From contig NZ_FPAC01000003.1 in the NCBI RefSeq assembly GCF_900116105.1, positions 271,858 through 335,857 of the forward strand: a stretch of 64,000 bases of DNA. The letters run 5' to 3'. Each line of letters starts with the position of its first letter. Within the stretch, counting starts at the first letter, position 1. This DNA comes from Paenibacillus sp. 453mf. Its GTDB lineage: Bacteria > Bacillota > Bacilli > Paenibacillales > Paenibacillaceae. Under the pieces are notes generated by a model. The model saw nothing but the letters and a program-made list of their open reading frames with translations. It was not told the DNA's origin and did no database searches. The position numbers were made by a program, and so were the translations under genes. Shown here in pieces: positions 1-8,876 of the stretch.

Positions 1-145
1 CAGGAATGGCAGTGAACTAGGCTATAAGGAAGCCATTCCTGTCCAAATACGACCGCTGTCGCTTCTTCCTGAATTATTCACTTCCTCCGCAAGTGCAACC
101 GTCAGTAAGCAGCACCCCCTCCTCAAACTGGGAGAGGGGAAAGTT

Positions 146-184
146 AAGGTCCGGCTTGGCAATTCGCCGACCGGACTTTGTTTT
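146..184. terminator. bidirectional terminator-like hairpin
   Basis: AAGGTCCGG (146-154) pairs with CCGGACTTT (171-179) and is followed on the + strand by GTTTT. Read on the minus strand the hairpin is followed by TTAACTTT, so it could end the phnDCEE-phosphatase operon that runs into it. Confidence 0.55.
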
Positions 185-185
185 G

Positions 186-220
186 GCTCTGGTTCATTTG
201 ACTGCATAATGAACCAGAGC
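186..220. repeat. perfect 12-bp inverted repeat
   Basis: GCTCTGGTTCAT (186-197) and ATGAACCAGAGC (209-220) are perfect inverted repeats around an 11-base loop. Neither side has a T-run, so it is not a classical terminator; it may protect the 3' end of the minus-strand operon mRNA or be a protein site. Confidence 0.5.
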
Positions 221-256
221 TAAAAGATGGGGTATGTTTATTGTTTGTTGAATGGT

Positions 257-1270
257 TTACACCAAGTACTTGTTCTTAAGCTGTATTCTTTCTTCCTCTG
301 TAATGCCAAGGCCCTTGTGGAGGTAGTTCTCGAATGATCCATAGTTATCATCGATGGCCTCCAGTGAAGCCCGTATGAAAGCTGCCTTCATCATCTCCGG
401 TACTTCTCCGTTCCAGTCTTTCTTCATCTCTTCAGGCAGTTGATCGATATGATCCTTGTTATTTCCGGAGAGGAAACGCTGCAGGAGTCCATCTATCGCT
501 AGATTGGTCAGCTCGTAATCTTCAATGACGACCTCGCGAGGTACGCCAAGCGTCAGAAGAATCAGTGCGCATACGACTCCAGTACGGTCTTTACCGGCCG
601 CACAGTGGAACAAGGAAGTACCACGATCTTCTGTTAGAAGCTCATGCAGAATGAGGGAGCATTTGTTAGTGTTCAAGATCATCGCCTTATAGCCTGCATT
701 CAGATCAAGTCCAATCTTCTGCATCTCTTGCGGACTCGCTTCCGCCATGAAAGGGATATTGGTGTTGATCGCTTTACCAATTGCAGGACTCGGGCGGCTC
801 GCGACTTCAAAATCACTGCGAAGATCACAGATCCAATCGATTCCCAGCGCATCTGCGGTCTTCAGATCCTGTTCACTTAGTTCATGCAGATCTGCGGAAC
901 GCAGGAGCATTCCCCAGCGGGTTGTCCGTCCATCTTCTGTATGATATCCCCCCATATCACGGAAATTAACGACGCCATCGGTATGAATCATCCGGTCGGT
1001 TACGGTCGTAACGGAGCCGTCGTTAAACTTCACATGATAATAGCTTCGCCCAGGGAGTGGTGTTCTTGTAAAGGATGCACCTACCGGCTTAATCTGAACC
1101 TCAAGCGGTGTGCTATTGTTCTCATCAAATTCAGGACTTGCAGAGAGGTAGATCGCTTCAGCCTCAAGGCTCTCTGGCATATTCCAGGCGAGTGTAATGA
1201 TATTATTGCTGGTGTATTTCGCTTGCACGATAGGTCCTTGCTCTAATGAGGGGTTGAATGTTGACATCAT
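257..1270 (-). CDS. tyrosine-phosphatase-like protein (Y_phosphatase3 type)
   Basis: Predicted cysteine-dependent phosphatase of 337 residues. The signature loop HCAAGKDRTG (Cys about residue 223) is the CX5R P-loop of protein tyrosine/dual-specificity phosphatases, and the upstream VNFRDMGGY motif is typical of the bacterial Y_phosphatase3 family; residues 1-95 look like a beta-sandwich. I chose the ATG at 1270 (or the adjacent one at 1267) because AGGAGG lies just upstream; the longer frame starting at 1309 has no such site. It is the last gene of the phnD-phnC-phnE-phnE run, only 44 bases after the second permease. Its substrate is unknown; it could release phosphate from an imported organophosphate, but that is inference. 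Confidence 0.85.
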   Translation of the reverse strand: MMSTFNPSLEQGPIVQAKYTSNNIITLAWNMPESLEAEAIYLSASPEFDENNSTPLEVQIKPVGASFTRTPLPGRSYYHVKFNDGSVTTVTDRMIHTDGVVNFRDMGGYHTEDGRTTRWGMLLRSADLHELSEQDLKTADALGIDWICDLRSDFEVASRPSPAIGKAINTNIPFMAEASPQEMQKIGLDLNAGYKAMILNTNKCSLILHELLTEDRGTSLFHCAAGKDRTGVVCALILLTLGVPREVVIEDYELTNLAIDGLLQRFLSGNNKDHIDQLPEEMKKDWNGEVPEMMKAAFIRASLEAIDDNYGSFENYLHKGLGITEEERIQLKNKYLV

Positions 1271-1314
1271 AAATCCTCCTTCGGATTTCACGTTAGTATC
1301 ATTAAACAAATCTG

Positions 1315-2154
1315 CTAACTCTTACGTGTCTTAAGCTTCATTTTGTACCGGTTTGCAATAAATTCAACGCTGAACACCATGACGAAGACGACCAGGCCGA
1401 CAAACAAAGCTGCCGCAAAATTGTACGATTTCATCGCATGCGTCATTTCAAATCCGATCCCGCCGGCACCGACTGCACCGAGGATGGTGGATTCAGCAAT
1501 ACCGCCTTCGAGCTGAAGCACACACCAGGCAATGAACGCCGTCTTCACAGTCGGCAGGATTCCTTGTATTACGATCTGGAGCCAGCTGGCACCGGTTGCC
1601 CGCATCGCCTCAAGTACACCCTTGTCGATCTCCTCAAGCGACTGTGCGAATACCTTGACGAGCATGCCTGCGGCAGAGACGGCGATGGCCAGTACCCCTG
1701 GAAGCGGACCAAGTCCGACAGACACGATGAATATGAGTGCCCACACAATAGTAGGAATCGCGCGCAGCAGGGAGGCTGCGCTTTGGATCACCCATGCAAG
1801 CAGCGGATGAGGTGTAAGGTTGCTCGCCGCGAGAAAAGACAGGAAGAATGCAATGACAATGCCAAGCACTGAGCCGATAATGGCCACCTGCAGTGATTCT
1901 ACTGCAGCAAGCAGGACATGCTTCCAATCGGAGAAGTCAGGAGGGAACATCGTTCCCATATAACCCCACAGCTTCGTGAAGCCTTCGGCGATCTTGGCGT
2001 AATCGAACTGCAGCTGCAGGAGACTGAATACAAACAGTATAGCAACCAGCGGAAGACCGATCACAAGCAGCTTGTTTTTCTTCGGCTTCGGCGGCTCGAC
2101 GGTCGATGCCAGCACCGTAAAGGATGGTTTATGTTCGTTTAGCTGCATACTCAT
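1315..2154 (-). CDS. phnE: phosphonate-type ABC transporter permease (second PhnE)
   Basis: Inner-membrane permease of a phosphonate/phosphite-type ABC importer, 279 residues. After a cytoplasmic N-terminus of about 28 residues it has about six membrane segments and the EAA-type loop (EEIDKGVLEAMRATGAS) that docks to the ATPase PhnC, plus the GGIGFEMT C-terminal signature of PhnE. It overlaps the preceding permease gene by four bases, so the two are probably translationally coupled and form a PhnE1-PhnE2 heterodimer. No C-P lyase genes are present, so which phosphorus compound is imported cannot be read from the sequence. Confidence 0.9.
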   Translation of the reverse strand: MSMQLNEHKPSFTVLASTVEPPKPKKNKLLVIGLPLVAILFVFSLLQLQFDYAKIAEGFTKLWGYMGTMFPPDFSDWKHVLLAAVESLQVAIIGSVLGIVIAFFLSFLAASNLTPHPLLAWVIQSAASLLRAIPTIVWALIFIVSVGLGPLPGVLAIAVSAAGMLVKVFAQSLEEIDKGVLEAMRATGASWLQIVIQGILPTVKTAFIAWCVLQLEGGIAESTILGAVGAGGIGFEMTHAMKSYNFAAALFVGLVVFVMVFSVEFIANRYKMKLKTRKS

Positions 2155-2942
2155 ATGATCCGCTCCCTTACGCGATTGGTAATCGTTTCAACGATAAGGA
2201 CGATGACGAGCACGAGCAGAACGGCCATGCTGGCTTCCTGGTACTGAAACAATTTCAATTTCGATTGCAAAATAAATCCGAGACCTCCTCCGCCGACCAT
2301 GCCGACGATCGTGGAGGCGCGTACGTTAATTTCAAAGTTGTATAAGGTCCAGCCTATAAATCCGGGCAGAAATTGCGGAACAACGGCTTGAGATTGCACT
2401 TGAAAATAGCTTCCGCCAGATGCACGGACGGCTTCAACCTGTCCCATATCAATCTCTTCAAGCACTTCGGCGAAAGAGCGGGTCAGCATCCCGATCGAGA
2501 TCAGGATCAGGGACATCGTTCCTACGACGGCCCCGAGTCCAAACGCTGCGACAAGCAGGATGGTCCAGATAATAACGGGAATATTCCGGAAGAGTGAAGT
2601 CGCCGCTCGCACGAATACTTGCAGGTAAGGATGCGGACTCGTTGTGGCAGCAGCCAGGAAGGACAATAGTCCAGCAACAACAGATCCGATCACCATCGCA
2701 ACGACGCTCATATATAATGTCTGCAGAGCAGGCTCGACGAGCTGGGACAGGGATGAGAAGTCCGGCGGTAAAAAGTCGAAAAAGATAAATCGGAAGCTCT
2801 CGCCAACTCCTGTAAACAGAGCTCCCAGTGTAAACTCAGCACCGATGGAGGACCAGATGATGAGCGCAAGCAGCACGATGACAAACAGTATCGTTTGGGT
2901 GCGTTTCATTTTACGGGCAGATTGCATTTGTGCCGCATTCAT
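2151..2942 (-). CDS. phnE: phosphonate-type ABC transporter permease (first PhnE)
   Basis: Permease of 263 residues and paralogue of the next gene. It shows the same architecture: an N-terminal membrane anchor, about five further helices, the EEIDMGQVEAVRASGGS coupling loop and a GGGGLGF C-terminal motif. The ATG lies one base after the stop of phnC and the 3' end overlaps the second permease by four bases, so the importer genes are a tightly packed operon. Family membership is clear; the ligand is set by PhnD. Confidence 0.9.
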   Translation of the reverse strand: MNAAQMQSARKMKRTQTILFVIVLLALIIWSSIGAEFTLGALFTGVGESFRFIFFDFLPPDFSSLSQLVEPALQTLYMSVVAMVIGSVVAGLLSFLAAATTSPHPYLQVFVRAATSLFRNIPVIIWTILLVAAFGLGAVVGTMSLILISIGMLTRSFAEVLEEIDMGQVEAVRASGGSYFQVQSQAVVPQFLPGFIGWTLYNFEINVRASTIVGMVGGGGLGFILQSKLKLFQYQEASMAVLLVLVIVLIVETITNRVRERII

Positions 2943-2943
2943 G

Positions 2944-3711
2944 TCAGGCGGTCTCCTTCACTTGGGGATTGGTCTGGTTGTAGATCAGCCGGATCATATC
3001 ATCCGTAAGCTCATCTGGTGTTCCATCGAATACTTTGGTTCCTTTATGGATGCCGATAATACGGGATGCATATTTCTTCGCAATGTCTACCTGATGCAGA
3101 TTGCATAGACAGGCAATGCCTTCCTCATTACAGATCGTGTACAAATAGTTCATGATCGTTTCCGATGAAGCGGGATCAAGACTCGCGATAGGCTCATCTG
3201 CCAGAATCAAATCGGGTCTTTGCGCAAGCGCGCGGGCAATACCTACCCGCTGCTGCTGTCCACCGCTCAGCTCGTCGGCCCGCTTGTACATCTGTTCGAA
3301 CAAACCGACGCGCTGCAGCATCTTTTTCGCAGCTTCTGTATCTGATTTGGAGAAGAGGCCAAGGGCTCCCTTGAACGCATTCATGTAGCCCAATCGGCCA
3401 TGAAGCACGTTTCTTAGTACGGACACACGGGTGACAAGATTATATCCTTGAAAAATCATACCCATATGACGGCGCAATTCGCGCAGCCTTTTGCCCTTAA
3501 TCCCCATGGTCTCGCTGCCTTTAAACTGAATTTTGCCGTTTGTTGGCTCAATCATGCGGTTCAGGCTGCGAAGCAGGGTGCTTTTTCCTGCTCCGCTCGG
3601 CCCGATGACGACAACGAATTCTCCTGGATTAATCGTAAGATCGAGGTTATCAAGCGCCTTTGTTCCGTCTGGATATACTTTGGATAAACCTTCCACTTGT
3701 AGTAGTGTCAT
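2944..3711 (-). CDS. phnC: phosphonate-type ABC transporter ATPase
   Basis: Cytoplasmic ATP-binding subunit of 255 residues that powers the importer. Walker A is GPSGAGKST (about 38-46), the signature is LSGGQQQR, and Walker B is [12 protein letters not shown], all intact. Length and sequence match PhnC. The gene follows phnD by 35 bases and has a GAGGAGG ribosome binding site; it abuts the first permease gene. Expression should follow phnD from the same promoter. Confidence 0.93.
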   Translation of the reverse strand: MTLLQVEGLSKVYPDGTKALDNLDLTINPGEFVVVIGPSGAGKSTLLRSLNRMIEPTNGKIQFKGSETMGIKGKRLRELRRHMGMIFQGYNLVTRVSVLRNVLHGRLGYMNAFKGALGLFSKSDTEAAKKMLQRVGLFEQMYKRADELSGGQQQRVGIARALAQRPDLILADEPIASLDPASSETIMNYLYTICNEEGIACLCNLHQVDIAKKYASRIIGIHKGTKVFDGTPDELTDDMIRLIYNQTNPQVKETA

Positions 3712-3746
3712 ATTAAAAAATCCTCCTCACGTTTCAAATACTCCGC

Positions 3747-4667
3747 TTATTTGCTTAACAGTTCTTCTGGAGACATATCAAGAGCCTCTGCTACATCACG
3801 AATCGGATCAAAATCGCTGTCACTGCCTTCTACAAAACGAGCAGCACCCACACTTTCCAGGAAGCTAGGGTTTTTCTCATGATAACCTACCATAAGCTCA
3901 CGCAGCTGTGTTACTAGTTCTTCAGGCAAATCGTGACGATATAATAGCGGTGCTCCGCCGACAATCGGCTCTGATTCAGCAATGACACGGAAATCATCTT
4001 CATTCACAAGACCTGATTCTGCCATCATTGGCACCATGAGGCTTGAAGTACCGATCGCATCTGCATTGCCGTTAGCCAGCGCAAGCAGGGACTTATCATG
4101 TCCGCCGGAGAAAGCTACACTGCCGAAGAAGGAATCCAGTTCTTCATTCGTCAGGCCAAGCTCTTTCATCAGAGTTGCACGCGGGTACAGATTTCCGGAT
4201 GTGGAAGCCGGATCAGCAAACAAGAAATCTTTTCCTTCGAGATCTTGTACCGTTTGATAAGGGGAATCCTTCTGAACCAGGATCACGGTATTTGATGGTT
4301 GATCACTTTCTGAACGGACAAGCAGCTTGGCATTAGCACGTTCCGTAGCAATGATATATCCGAATGGGCCGATCAGCCCGATTTCAATTTTGCCTGCACG
4401 CAGTGCTTCAATTACCATGTTGTAATCTTCAGCCACAAAAATTTCAGCAGGAATGCCGGTTGCTTCTGTAATGTCTGCGGCTAGCTGATCCTGCGAACGG
4501 TTCATCTCGCCTTCTTCACTTGGCATCATGCCGATTCGAATCACTTCAGGCATCCCTCCCTCACCCACAGCAGAGGTTGAGCCTGCTTCGGCTCCGCAGC
4601 CGGACAGAATAACGAGCATAAGTACAAGTGATACGATCAAGCTTTGACGACCCCTATTTTTTAACAT
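3747..4667 (-). CDS. phnD: phosphonate-type ABC transporter substrate-binding lipoprotein
   Basis: Extracytoplasmic ligand-binding lipoprotein of 306 residues. A hydrophobic signal ends in the lipobox LSGC (lipidated Cys about residue 24), followed by a PhnD/phosphite-binding fold with IRIGMMPSE, IGLIGPFGY and the helix-capping ADPASTSGNLYP segment that in PhnD relatives contacts the phosphonate or phosphite. Start ATG is preceded by GGGAGGAT. First gene of the operon, divergent from a GntR regulator. The upstream 11-bp-spaced TTACA-like repeats suggest control by phosphate starvation. Confidence 0.9.
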   Translation of the reverse strand: MLKNRGRQSLIVSLVLMLVILSGCGAEAGSTSAVGEGGMPEVIRIGMMPSEEGEMNRSQDQLAADITEATGIPAEIFVAEDYNMVIEALRAGKIEIGLIGPFGYIIATERANAKLLVRSESDQPSNTVILVQKDSPYQTVQDLEGKDFLFADPASTSGNLYPRATLMKELGLTNEELDSFFGSVAFSGGHDKSLLALANGNADAIGTSSLMVPMMAESGLVNEDDFRVIAESEPIVGGAPLLYRHDLPEELVTQLRELMVGYHEKNPSFLESVGAARFVEGSDSDFDPIRDVAEALDMSPEELLSK

Positions 4668-4706
4668 GATATATCCTCCCGATTTTGAAGTTCATATTCT
4701 GTGGTA

Positions 4707-4767
4707 CACAAGTAGGATACAAGTTGAATGTAAGAGGAATGTGTTGGCAATTTTGAGGATTTGTAAA
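4707..4767 (-). promoter_or_regulatory. Pho-box-like array upstream of phnD
   Basis: Read on the minus strand, TTTACA (4767-4762), CTTACA (4734-4729), CTTGTA (4723-4718) and CTTGTG (4712-4707) lie in exact 11-bp register, the spacing expected for tandem PhoP dimer half-sites (consensus TTAACA-like). The array ends about 40 bases before the phnD start. The hexamers are only partial matches, so this is a candidate. Confidence 0.45.
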
Positions 4768-4904
4768 ATATTTGGGAGGGTTGCGGCAATTCTACGCATA
4801 CTGTTAAGATGAGGTAAAATGATTCATATATAATAGATATTTTGTTTGAATTATGATAACAATCGAGTGTGAGTATAAGTCATGGGCAGAAAGGGACTAC
4901 ATAA

Positions 4905-5561
4905 ATGATGAAGAAAAACTCGCTGGTTGATACGGCATACACGCTGCTGCGTGATCAAATCGTCCGAGGTGAATTAATGCCGGGTACACTGCTGTCGGAG
5001 AATGAGCTGTCTGTAGAGTTTCAGATGAGCCGGACGCCTGTCCGTCATGCGATTGCTCGTCTCGAATCGGAAGGATATGTAACAGCACTGAAGAATCGCG
5101 GAGTGCTGGTCAGGGAAATCAACAGCAAGGAGTTCATTGATTTGAATGAACAAATTCAATCCATGCTCTTCTACTGCTTTCAAGTGATGAAGGACCGCAG
5201 CAGAGATATTTATATAGATCTTGAATCACTGGCTGCCCATGTAGAGGCACAGCGGCTTGCAGAACAGAATAATGATTATGCGACTTATATTGATCATCAT
5301 TTTCTGTTCATGAGGGAGATCGTAGAGTCGATTGGTAACAGCGTAATGCTGAGTACCTTTGACTCCTTCAAGGATAAACTAGGTATGTATGCAATGGTTC
5401 GGTTCAAGCTTACACCCAACATTAAGCATTATAGTGCGATTGGAATTAATCGGGATACACTGAAGGTGATAGCGGAGCAGAATTATGAAGCTGCCCAGGC
5501 GGTTGTGCTGTCGCTGGGCCGTTTATCGAGGGAGCGAATGCTGGCTACTGGACAGTTCTAG
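4905..5561 (+). CDS. GntR family transcriptional regulator
   Basis: DNA-binding regulator of 218 residues: an N-terminal winged helix (about residues 5-75, with ENELSVEFQMSRTPVRHAIARLESEGYV-type GntR recognition pattern) and an all-helical C-terminal domain resembling the FCD/FadR ligand-binding class (His-His near residue 130, ESIGNSVML). It is divergently placed next to phnDCEE, so it is the natural candidate for a local regulator of that operon, with an unknown effector. Two consecutive ATGs offer starts at 4905 or 4908. Confidence 0.85.
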   Translation: MMKKNSLVDTAYTLLRDQIVRGELMPGTLLSENELSVEFQMSRTPVRHAIARLESEGYVTALKNRGVLVREINSKEFIDLNEQIQSMLFYCFQVMKDRSRDIYIDLESLAAHVEAQRLAEQNNDYATYIDHHFLFMREIVESIGNSVMLSTFDSFKDKLGMYAMVRFKLTPNIKHYSAIGINRDTLKVIAEQNYEAAQAVVLSLGRLSRERMLATGQF

Positions 5562-5676
5562 CGAAAGAGAGCAGAGCATTCTTATTCGTCAATGGAGCAA
5601 GAATGGACACACTTTCAAACAAAGGCCAAAGAAGGCCAGAGGCCGCAATATAAAATGTCATTTACCAGTTAGAGGT

Positions 5677-5704
5677 TTGCATAACGGGTAACCCGTGTTA
5701 TGAT
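5677..5704 (+). promoter_or_regulatory. glpD promoter with a palindromic operator in the spacer
   Basis: TTGCAT (5677-5682), a 16-bp spacer and TATGAT (5699-5704) form a sigma-A-like promoter. The spacer contains the perfect palindrome ACGGGT-A-ACCCGT (5684-5696). A protein bound there would block RNA polymerase, so it is a candidate repressor operator; the repressor is unknown. Confidence 0.55.
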
Positions 5705-5739
5705 AGTCGTAACAAGTTAATAGTTGTCAGGAGACGAGG

Positions 5740-5800
5740 AGAGACCGCGATTACATTTGAAGGCGCTATGCCGATAATGTTTATTTCGTGGTCTCTTTTT
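5740..5800 (+). terminator. leader terminator upstream of glpD (antitermination site)
   Basis: AGAGACCGCGA (5740-5750) pairs with TCGTGGTCTCT (5786-5796, one G-U pair) and runs into TTTT. It lies between the promoter and the glpD start, the arrangement of the Bacillus subtilis glpD leader where GlpP bound to glycerol-3-phosphate prevents termination. No glpP gene is in the window, so GlpP control is inferred. Confidence 0.7.
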
Positions 5801-5840
5801 CTGTTTCTGTTTATAAATACAAGAAGCGGAGGTCATACAC

Positions 5841-7496
5841 ATGACAGGATTTGCTGAACTGAACAGAACGGACGCCATAGCGGCGATGGGTAAGGATCAA
5901 TTTGATTTATTGATTATAGGAGGCGGAATAACAGGGGCTGGTATCGCACTGGATGCCGTGACTCGTGGGATGAAGGTCGCTCTCGTTGAGATGCAGGATT
6001 TCGCTGCAGGCACATCCAGCCGTTCCACCAAGCTCGTGCATGGAGGACTGCGTTATTTGAAGCAGCTGCAGATCGATGTTGTGGCTGAGGTCGGCAAGGA
6101 ACGTGCCATTGTATATGAGAATGGACCTCATGTTACGACGCCCGAGTGGATGCTGCTCCCCTTCTATGAAGGGGGGACATTTGGCAAGTTCATGACCTCC
6201 ATTGGGCTTCGTGTCTACGATTTTCTGGCCGGGGTGAAGCGAAGCGAGCGACGGGTCATGCTCAGCAAGGAGAAGACGCTCAGCAAGGAGCCTTTATTGA
6301 AGAAAGAAGGAATGCTGGGCGGCGGCTACTACGTGGAATACCGGACGGATGATGCGAGACTGACGATTGAAGTCATGAAGGAAGCCGTAAAGAACGGTGC
6401 TCTCGCTGTCAACTATGTCAAGGCGAACTCGTTTGTTTATAAAGACGGCAGGGTATGCGGTATCCATGCGAAGGATCTGATCGGAGGCTCCGACTTCACC
6501 ATTCATGGAGCTAAGGTTGTGAATGCGGCTGGACCATGGGTCGATGAACTGAGAGAGAAGGATCAATCCAAGCAAGGGAAAGTGCTTCAGCATACAAAAG
6601 GCATTCATCTTGTCATCGACCAAAGCCGGTTTCCACTGAAGCAGGCGATCTATTTTGATACACCGGATGGACGAATGGTATTTGCCATTCCACGTGACGG
6701 CAAGGCGTATGTAGGTACGACGGATACCGTATACAAGGGAGAGCTCGCGAATCCCGTGATTGAGAGAGAAGATGCCGAGTATGTCATTAAAGCGATCAAC
6801 TACATGTTTAGTGATCTGGACATTACGATTGATGATGTCGAATCCGGCTGGGCGGGTATTCGTCCCCTTATTTTTCAGGAAGGGAAGAGCGCCTCGGAAA
6901 TATCACGGAAGGACGAAATTTGGCAGTCTGCTTCGGGCCTCATTACGATTGCAGGAGGCAAACTGACCGGTTATCGCAAGATGGCGGAGAACGTTGTGGA
7001 TTTGACCGCCAAGTTGCTGCATAACGAAGGAAAAGGGCCTTTCAAGGCATGTCAAACAATCCGTATGCCGATATCGGGCGGCCAGGTCGGCGGAAGTGCA
7101 GGCTATCCTGCGTATGTTCAGCGTATGACGGAAATCGGTATGCGGCATGGACTGACACATGCGGATGCGGCACGGCTGTCACAGATGTACGGGGCGAATG
7201 CAGAACGGTTATTCCAGCATACAGAAGGAAGTGAATATTCTCTTGGCGTAAACCTGCCGATTGAGGTGCTCATGCAGCTGAATTATGCAATGAAGGAAGA
7301 GATGGCCGTAACGCCAGCCGACTTTTTCATCCGCCGCACAGGAGCGCTCTTCTTCCATATGGATTGGGTTAAGAAATATAAGATTCCCGTCATTGAATAC
7401 ATGGCGATGGTATATGGGTGGACAGATGTCGAGCAGCAAATCTACACACAGGAGCTCGACCAGCTTATTACAGAGGCCAAGCCGGCAGCAGGCTAA
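5841..7496 (+). CDS. glpD: aerobic glycerol-3-phosphate dehydrogenase
   Basis: FAD enzyme of 551 residues that oxidises sn-glycerol-3-phosphate to dihydroxyacetone phosphate and passes electrons to the quinone pool at the membrane. The N-terminal dinucleotide fold GGGITGAGIALDA (about 28-40), the TSSRSTKLVHGGLRYL segment and the C-terminal DAO_C domain match GlpD closely, and the length fits (about 555 in B. subtilis). An AGCGGAGG ribosome binding site precedes the ATG. It is a single-gene unit with a leader terminator and a downstream terminator; glpF and glpK are not adjacent. Confidence 0.97.
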   Translation: MTGFAELNRTDAIAAMGKDQFDLLIIGGGITGAGIALDAVTRGMKVALVEMQDFAAGTSSRSTKLVHGGLRYLKQLQIDVVAEVGKERAIVYENGPHVTTPEWMLLPFYEGGTFGKFMTSIGLRVYDFLAGVKRSERRVMLSKEKTLSKEPLLKKEGMLGGGYYVEYRTDDARLTIEVMKEAVKNGALAVNYVKANSFVYKDGRVCGIHAKDLIGGSDFTIHGAKVVNAAGPWVDELREKDQSKQGKVLQHTKGIHLVIDQSRFPLKQAIYFDTPDGRMVFAIPRDGKAYVGTTDTVYKGELANPVIEREDAEYVIKAINYMFSDLDITIDDVESGWAGIRPLIFQEGKSASEISRKDEIWQSASGLITIAGGKLTGYRKMAENVVDLTAKLLHNEGKGPFKACQTIRMPISGGQVGGSAGYPAYVQRMTEIGMRHGLTHADAARLSQMYGANAERLFQHTEGSEYSLGVNLPIEVLMQLNYAMKEEMAVTPADFFIRRTGALFFHMDWVKKYKIPVIEYMAMVYGWTDVEQQIYTQELDQLITEAKPAAG

Positions 7497-7625
7497 AACC
7501 ATCAGACCCTATGAGCAATCCAGGATAATGTGACTCTGTCACACTTATCTCATGTCTCATGTCTCATGTCATATGCCGCAATGCACCCATGACTGCCGCT
7601 TATACACAATAGCGGTGATTAAGAT

Positions 7626-7648
7626 GCCCTCGAAAAGAGGGCGTTTTT
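7626..7648 (+). terminator. terminator downstream of glpD
   Basis: GCCCTC (7626-7631), loop GAAAA, GAGGGC (7637-7642), followed by GTTTTTG: a compact intrinsic terminator. Confidence 0.8.
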
Positions 7649-7672
7649 GTATCAATACTAGCGTATATCTAG

Positions 7673-7771
7673 TTGAAGCGTTTCAATGCTGCTAGTGTTG
7701 CAGGTTATCCATTGTTCACATAGAGATCAGAGCCTAAATTTGTTATCCTTAATAAGGAAATGATGATAACA
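7673..7771 (+). promoter_or_regulatory. possible operators upstream of the Gfo/Idh gene
   Basis: TTGAAGCGTTTCAA (7673-7686) is a near-palindrome with a central CG, as in LacI/GalR-family operators but two bases shorter than a cre site. TGTTATC (7741-7747) and GATAACA (7765-7771) form a second dyad. Which protein binds is unknown. Confidence 0.35.
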
Positions 7772-7860
7772 TACGGAGGCGTTTCATGGGTTGTCTAGGC
7801 TGACTGTTTGTACCGATCATTGTGTAATCGCTATCTTAACTTGAAAAGGGGAATTTGAAG

Positions 7861-8841
7861 ATGACACTCAGAATTGGAATTATAGGCACAGGCTGGTTCA
7901 GCAAGGTGCACGCCGGGATTCTGCAGCAGATGGAGGGCGTTAAAGTTCAGGCAATCCTTGGGACGAGCTTGGAGAAGGCAGACCGAATGGCAGCAGAATA
8001 TGATGCAAATGGATACGATCGGCTTACGGACATGCTGGATGCTGAGCAGCTGAATGCGGTATATATTTGTGTTCCGCCAATGTCTCATGGTGAGATCGAG
8101 CTCGCACTTATTGAACGAAGCATTCCGTTTCTGGTTGAAAAGCCGCTGGCGACCGATCTTGCTCTGCCGCAGAAGATGGATGCTGCCATTCGGGAGAAGA
8201 GGCTGCTAACATCGGTGGGCTATCATTTCCGTTATCAGGAGACAGTGGAACTGCTCAGGAAGGATCTGGCCGGGCAAACCATCGGCATGGCAAGCGGAGC
8301 ATGGAATGGAGGCATGCCGGGAGTAGCTTGGTGGCGGCGCCAGGAAGGATCAGGCGGACAATTTATTGAACAAACGACGCATATTGTGGATTTGCTGAGA
8401 TATGTAGCCGGAGAAGTAGTTGAAGTCCAGGCAATGTACGCAAACCGGAGTCTCCACGAGCTGCATGAAGGTGTAAGCGTGCCTGATGTAGGAACGGTCA
8501 ATTTACGGCTTCGTAACGGTGCGGTAGCGAATATTTCCAATACATGTATTCTGCCGGATGGTGTGCCGGGTAGTAGCGGGCTGACCTTCTATTCATCACA
8601 TGGTGTATGGGATTGGAATCCGGAGAGGCTGCAAATTGCTCAGCCCGAACCTGCAGGAATGACGACAGTAGAGAATAAGGGTAACGCATACCTGCTGGAA
8701 AATGAAGCCTTCATCCATGCACTGCGCACAGGCGATCGAAGCCGTATCCGCTCGGATTATTCGGACGCGGTTCGTACTCAAGCGGTCACTGTTGCTGCCC
8801 TGAAGTCTGCGGAAACAGGGGAACGCGTATCACTTCTATGA
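7861..8841 (+). CDS. Gfo/Idh/MocA family oxidoreductase
   Basis: Predicted NAD(P)-dependent sugar or inositol-type dehydrogenase of 326 residues. The N-terminus has the Rossmann fingerprint IGIIGTGWFSKVHAG, and the EKPLATD motif carries the conserved lysine of the family; the C-terminal half is the usual beta-sheet domain. I prefer the ATG at 7861 to a TTG at 7855 because AAAAGGGGA ends about nine bases upstream of it. It stands alone, so the substrate cannot be deduced. Dyads upstream suggest a carbohydrate-responsive repressor. Confidence 0.85.
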   Translation: MTLRIGIIGTGWFSKVHAGILQQMEGVKVQAILGTSLEKADRMAAEYDANGYDRLTDMLDAEQLNAVYICVPPMSHGEIELALIERSIPFLVEKPLATDLALPQKMDAAIREKRLLTSVGYHFRYQETVELLRKDLAGQTIGMASGAWNGGMPGVAWWRRQEGSGGQFIEQTTHIVDLLRYVAGEVVEVQAMYANRSLHELHEGVSVPDVGTVNLRLRNGAVANISNTCILPDGVPGSSGLTFYSSHGVWDWNPERLQIAQPEPAGMTTVENKGNAYLLENEAFIHALRTGDRSRIRSDYSDAVRTQAVTVAALKSAETGERVSLL

Positions 8842-8876
8842 CCTTCAGTGTTCAGTGAATGTACTTTCGACATATC

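Larger units (their letters stand above)
1..256. other. intergenic stretch without a convincing gene
   Basis: No convincing gene. The + strand is open in one frame from base 2 to about 223 and the minus strand has a 61-codon frame, but neither has a ribosome binding site or a family I recognise. The stretch holds a terminator-like hairpin and a second, T-less inverted repeat, described separately. Confidence 0.5.
7497..7860. other. intergenic region with terminator and dyads
   Basis: No substantial gene. Contents in order: a tandem TCTCATG repeat (about 7548-7570), the glpD terminator, a LacI-type near-palindrome TTGAAGCGTTTCAA (7673-7686), an inverted repeat TGTTATC/GATAACA (7741-7771) enclosing CCTTAATAAGG, and a five-codon frame MGCLG (7786-7803) with a GGAGG site. 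The dyads probably belong to control of the oxidoreductase gene that follows. Confidence 0.5.

Noticed and set aside
22-207. 61-codon minus-strand frame and an opposing + frame at the left edge
   Set aside because: No ribosome binding site, no recognisable sequence, and both cross a terminator-like hairpin.
7673-7686. cre site before the Gfo/Idh gene
   Set aside because: TTGAAGCGTTTCAA is two bases too short in its arms for the cre consensus; kept only as a LacI-type candidate.
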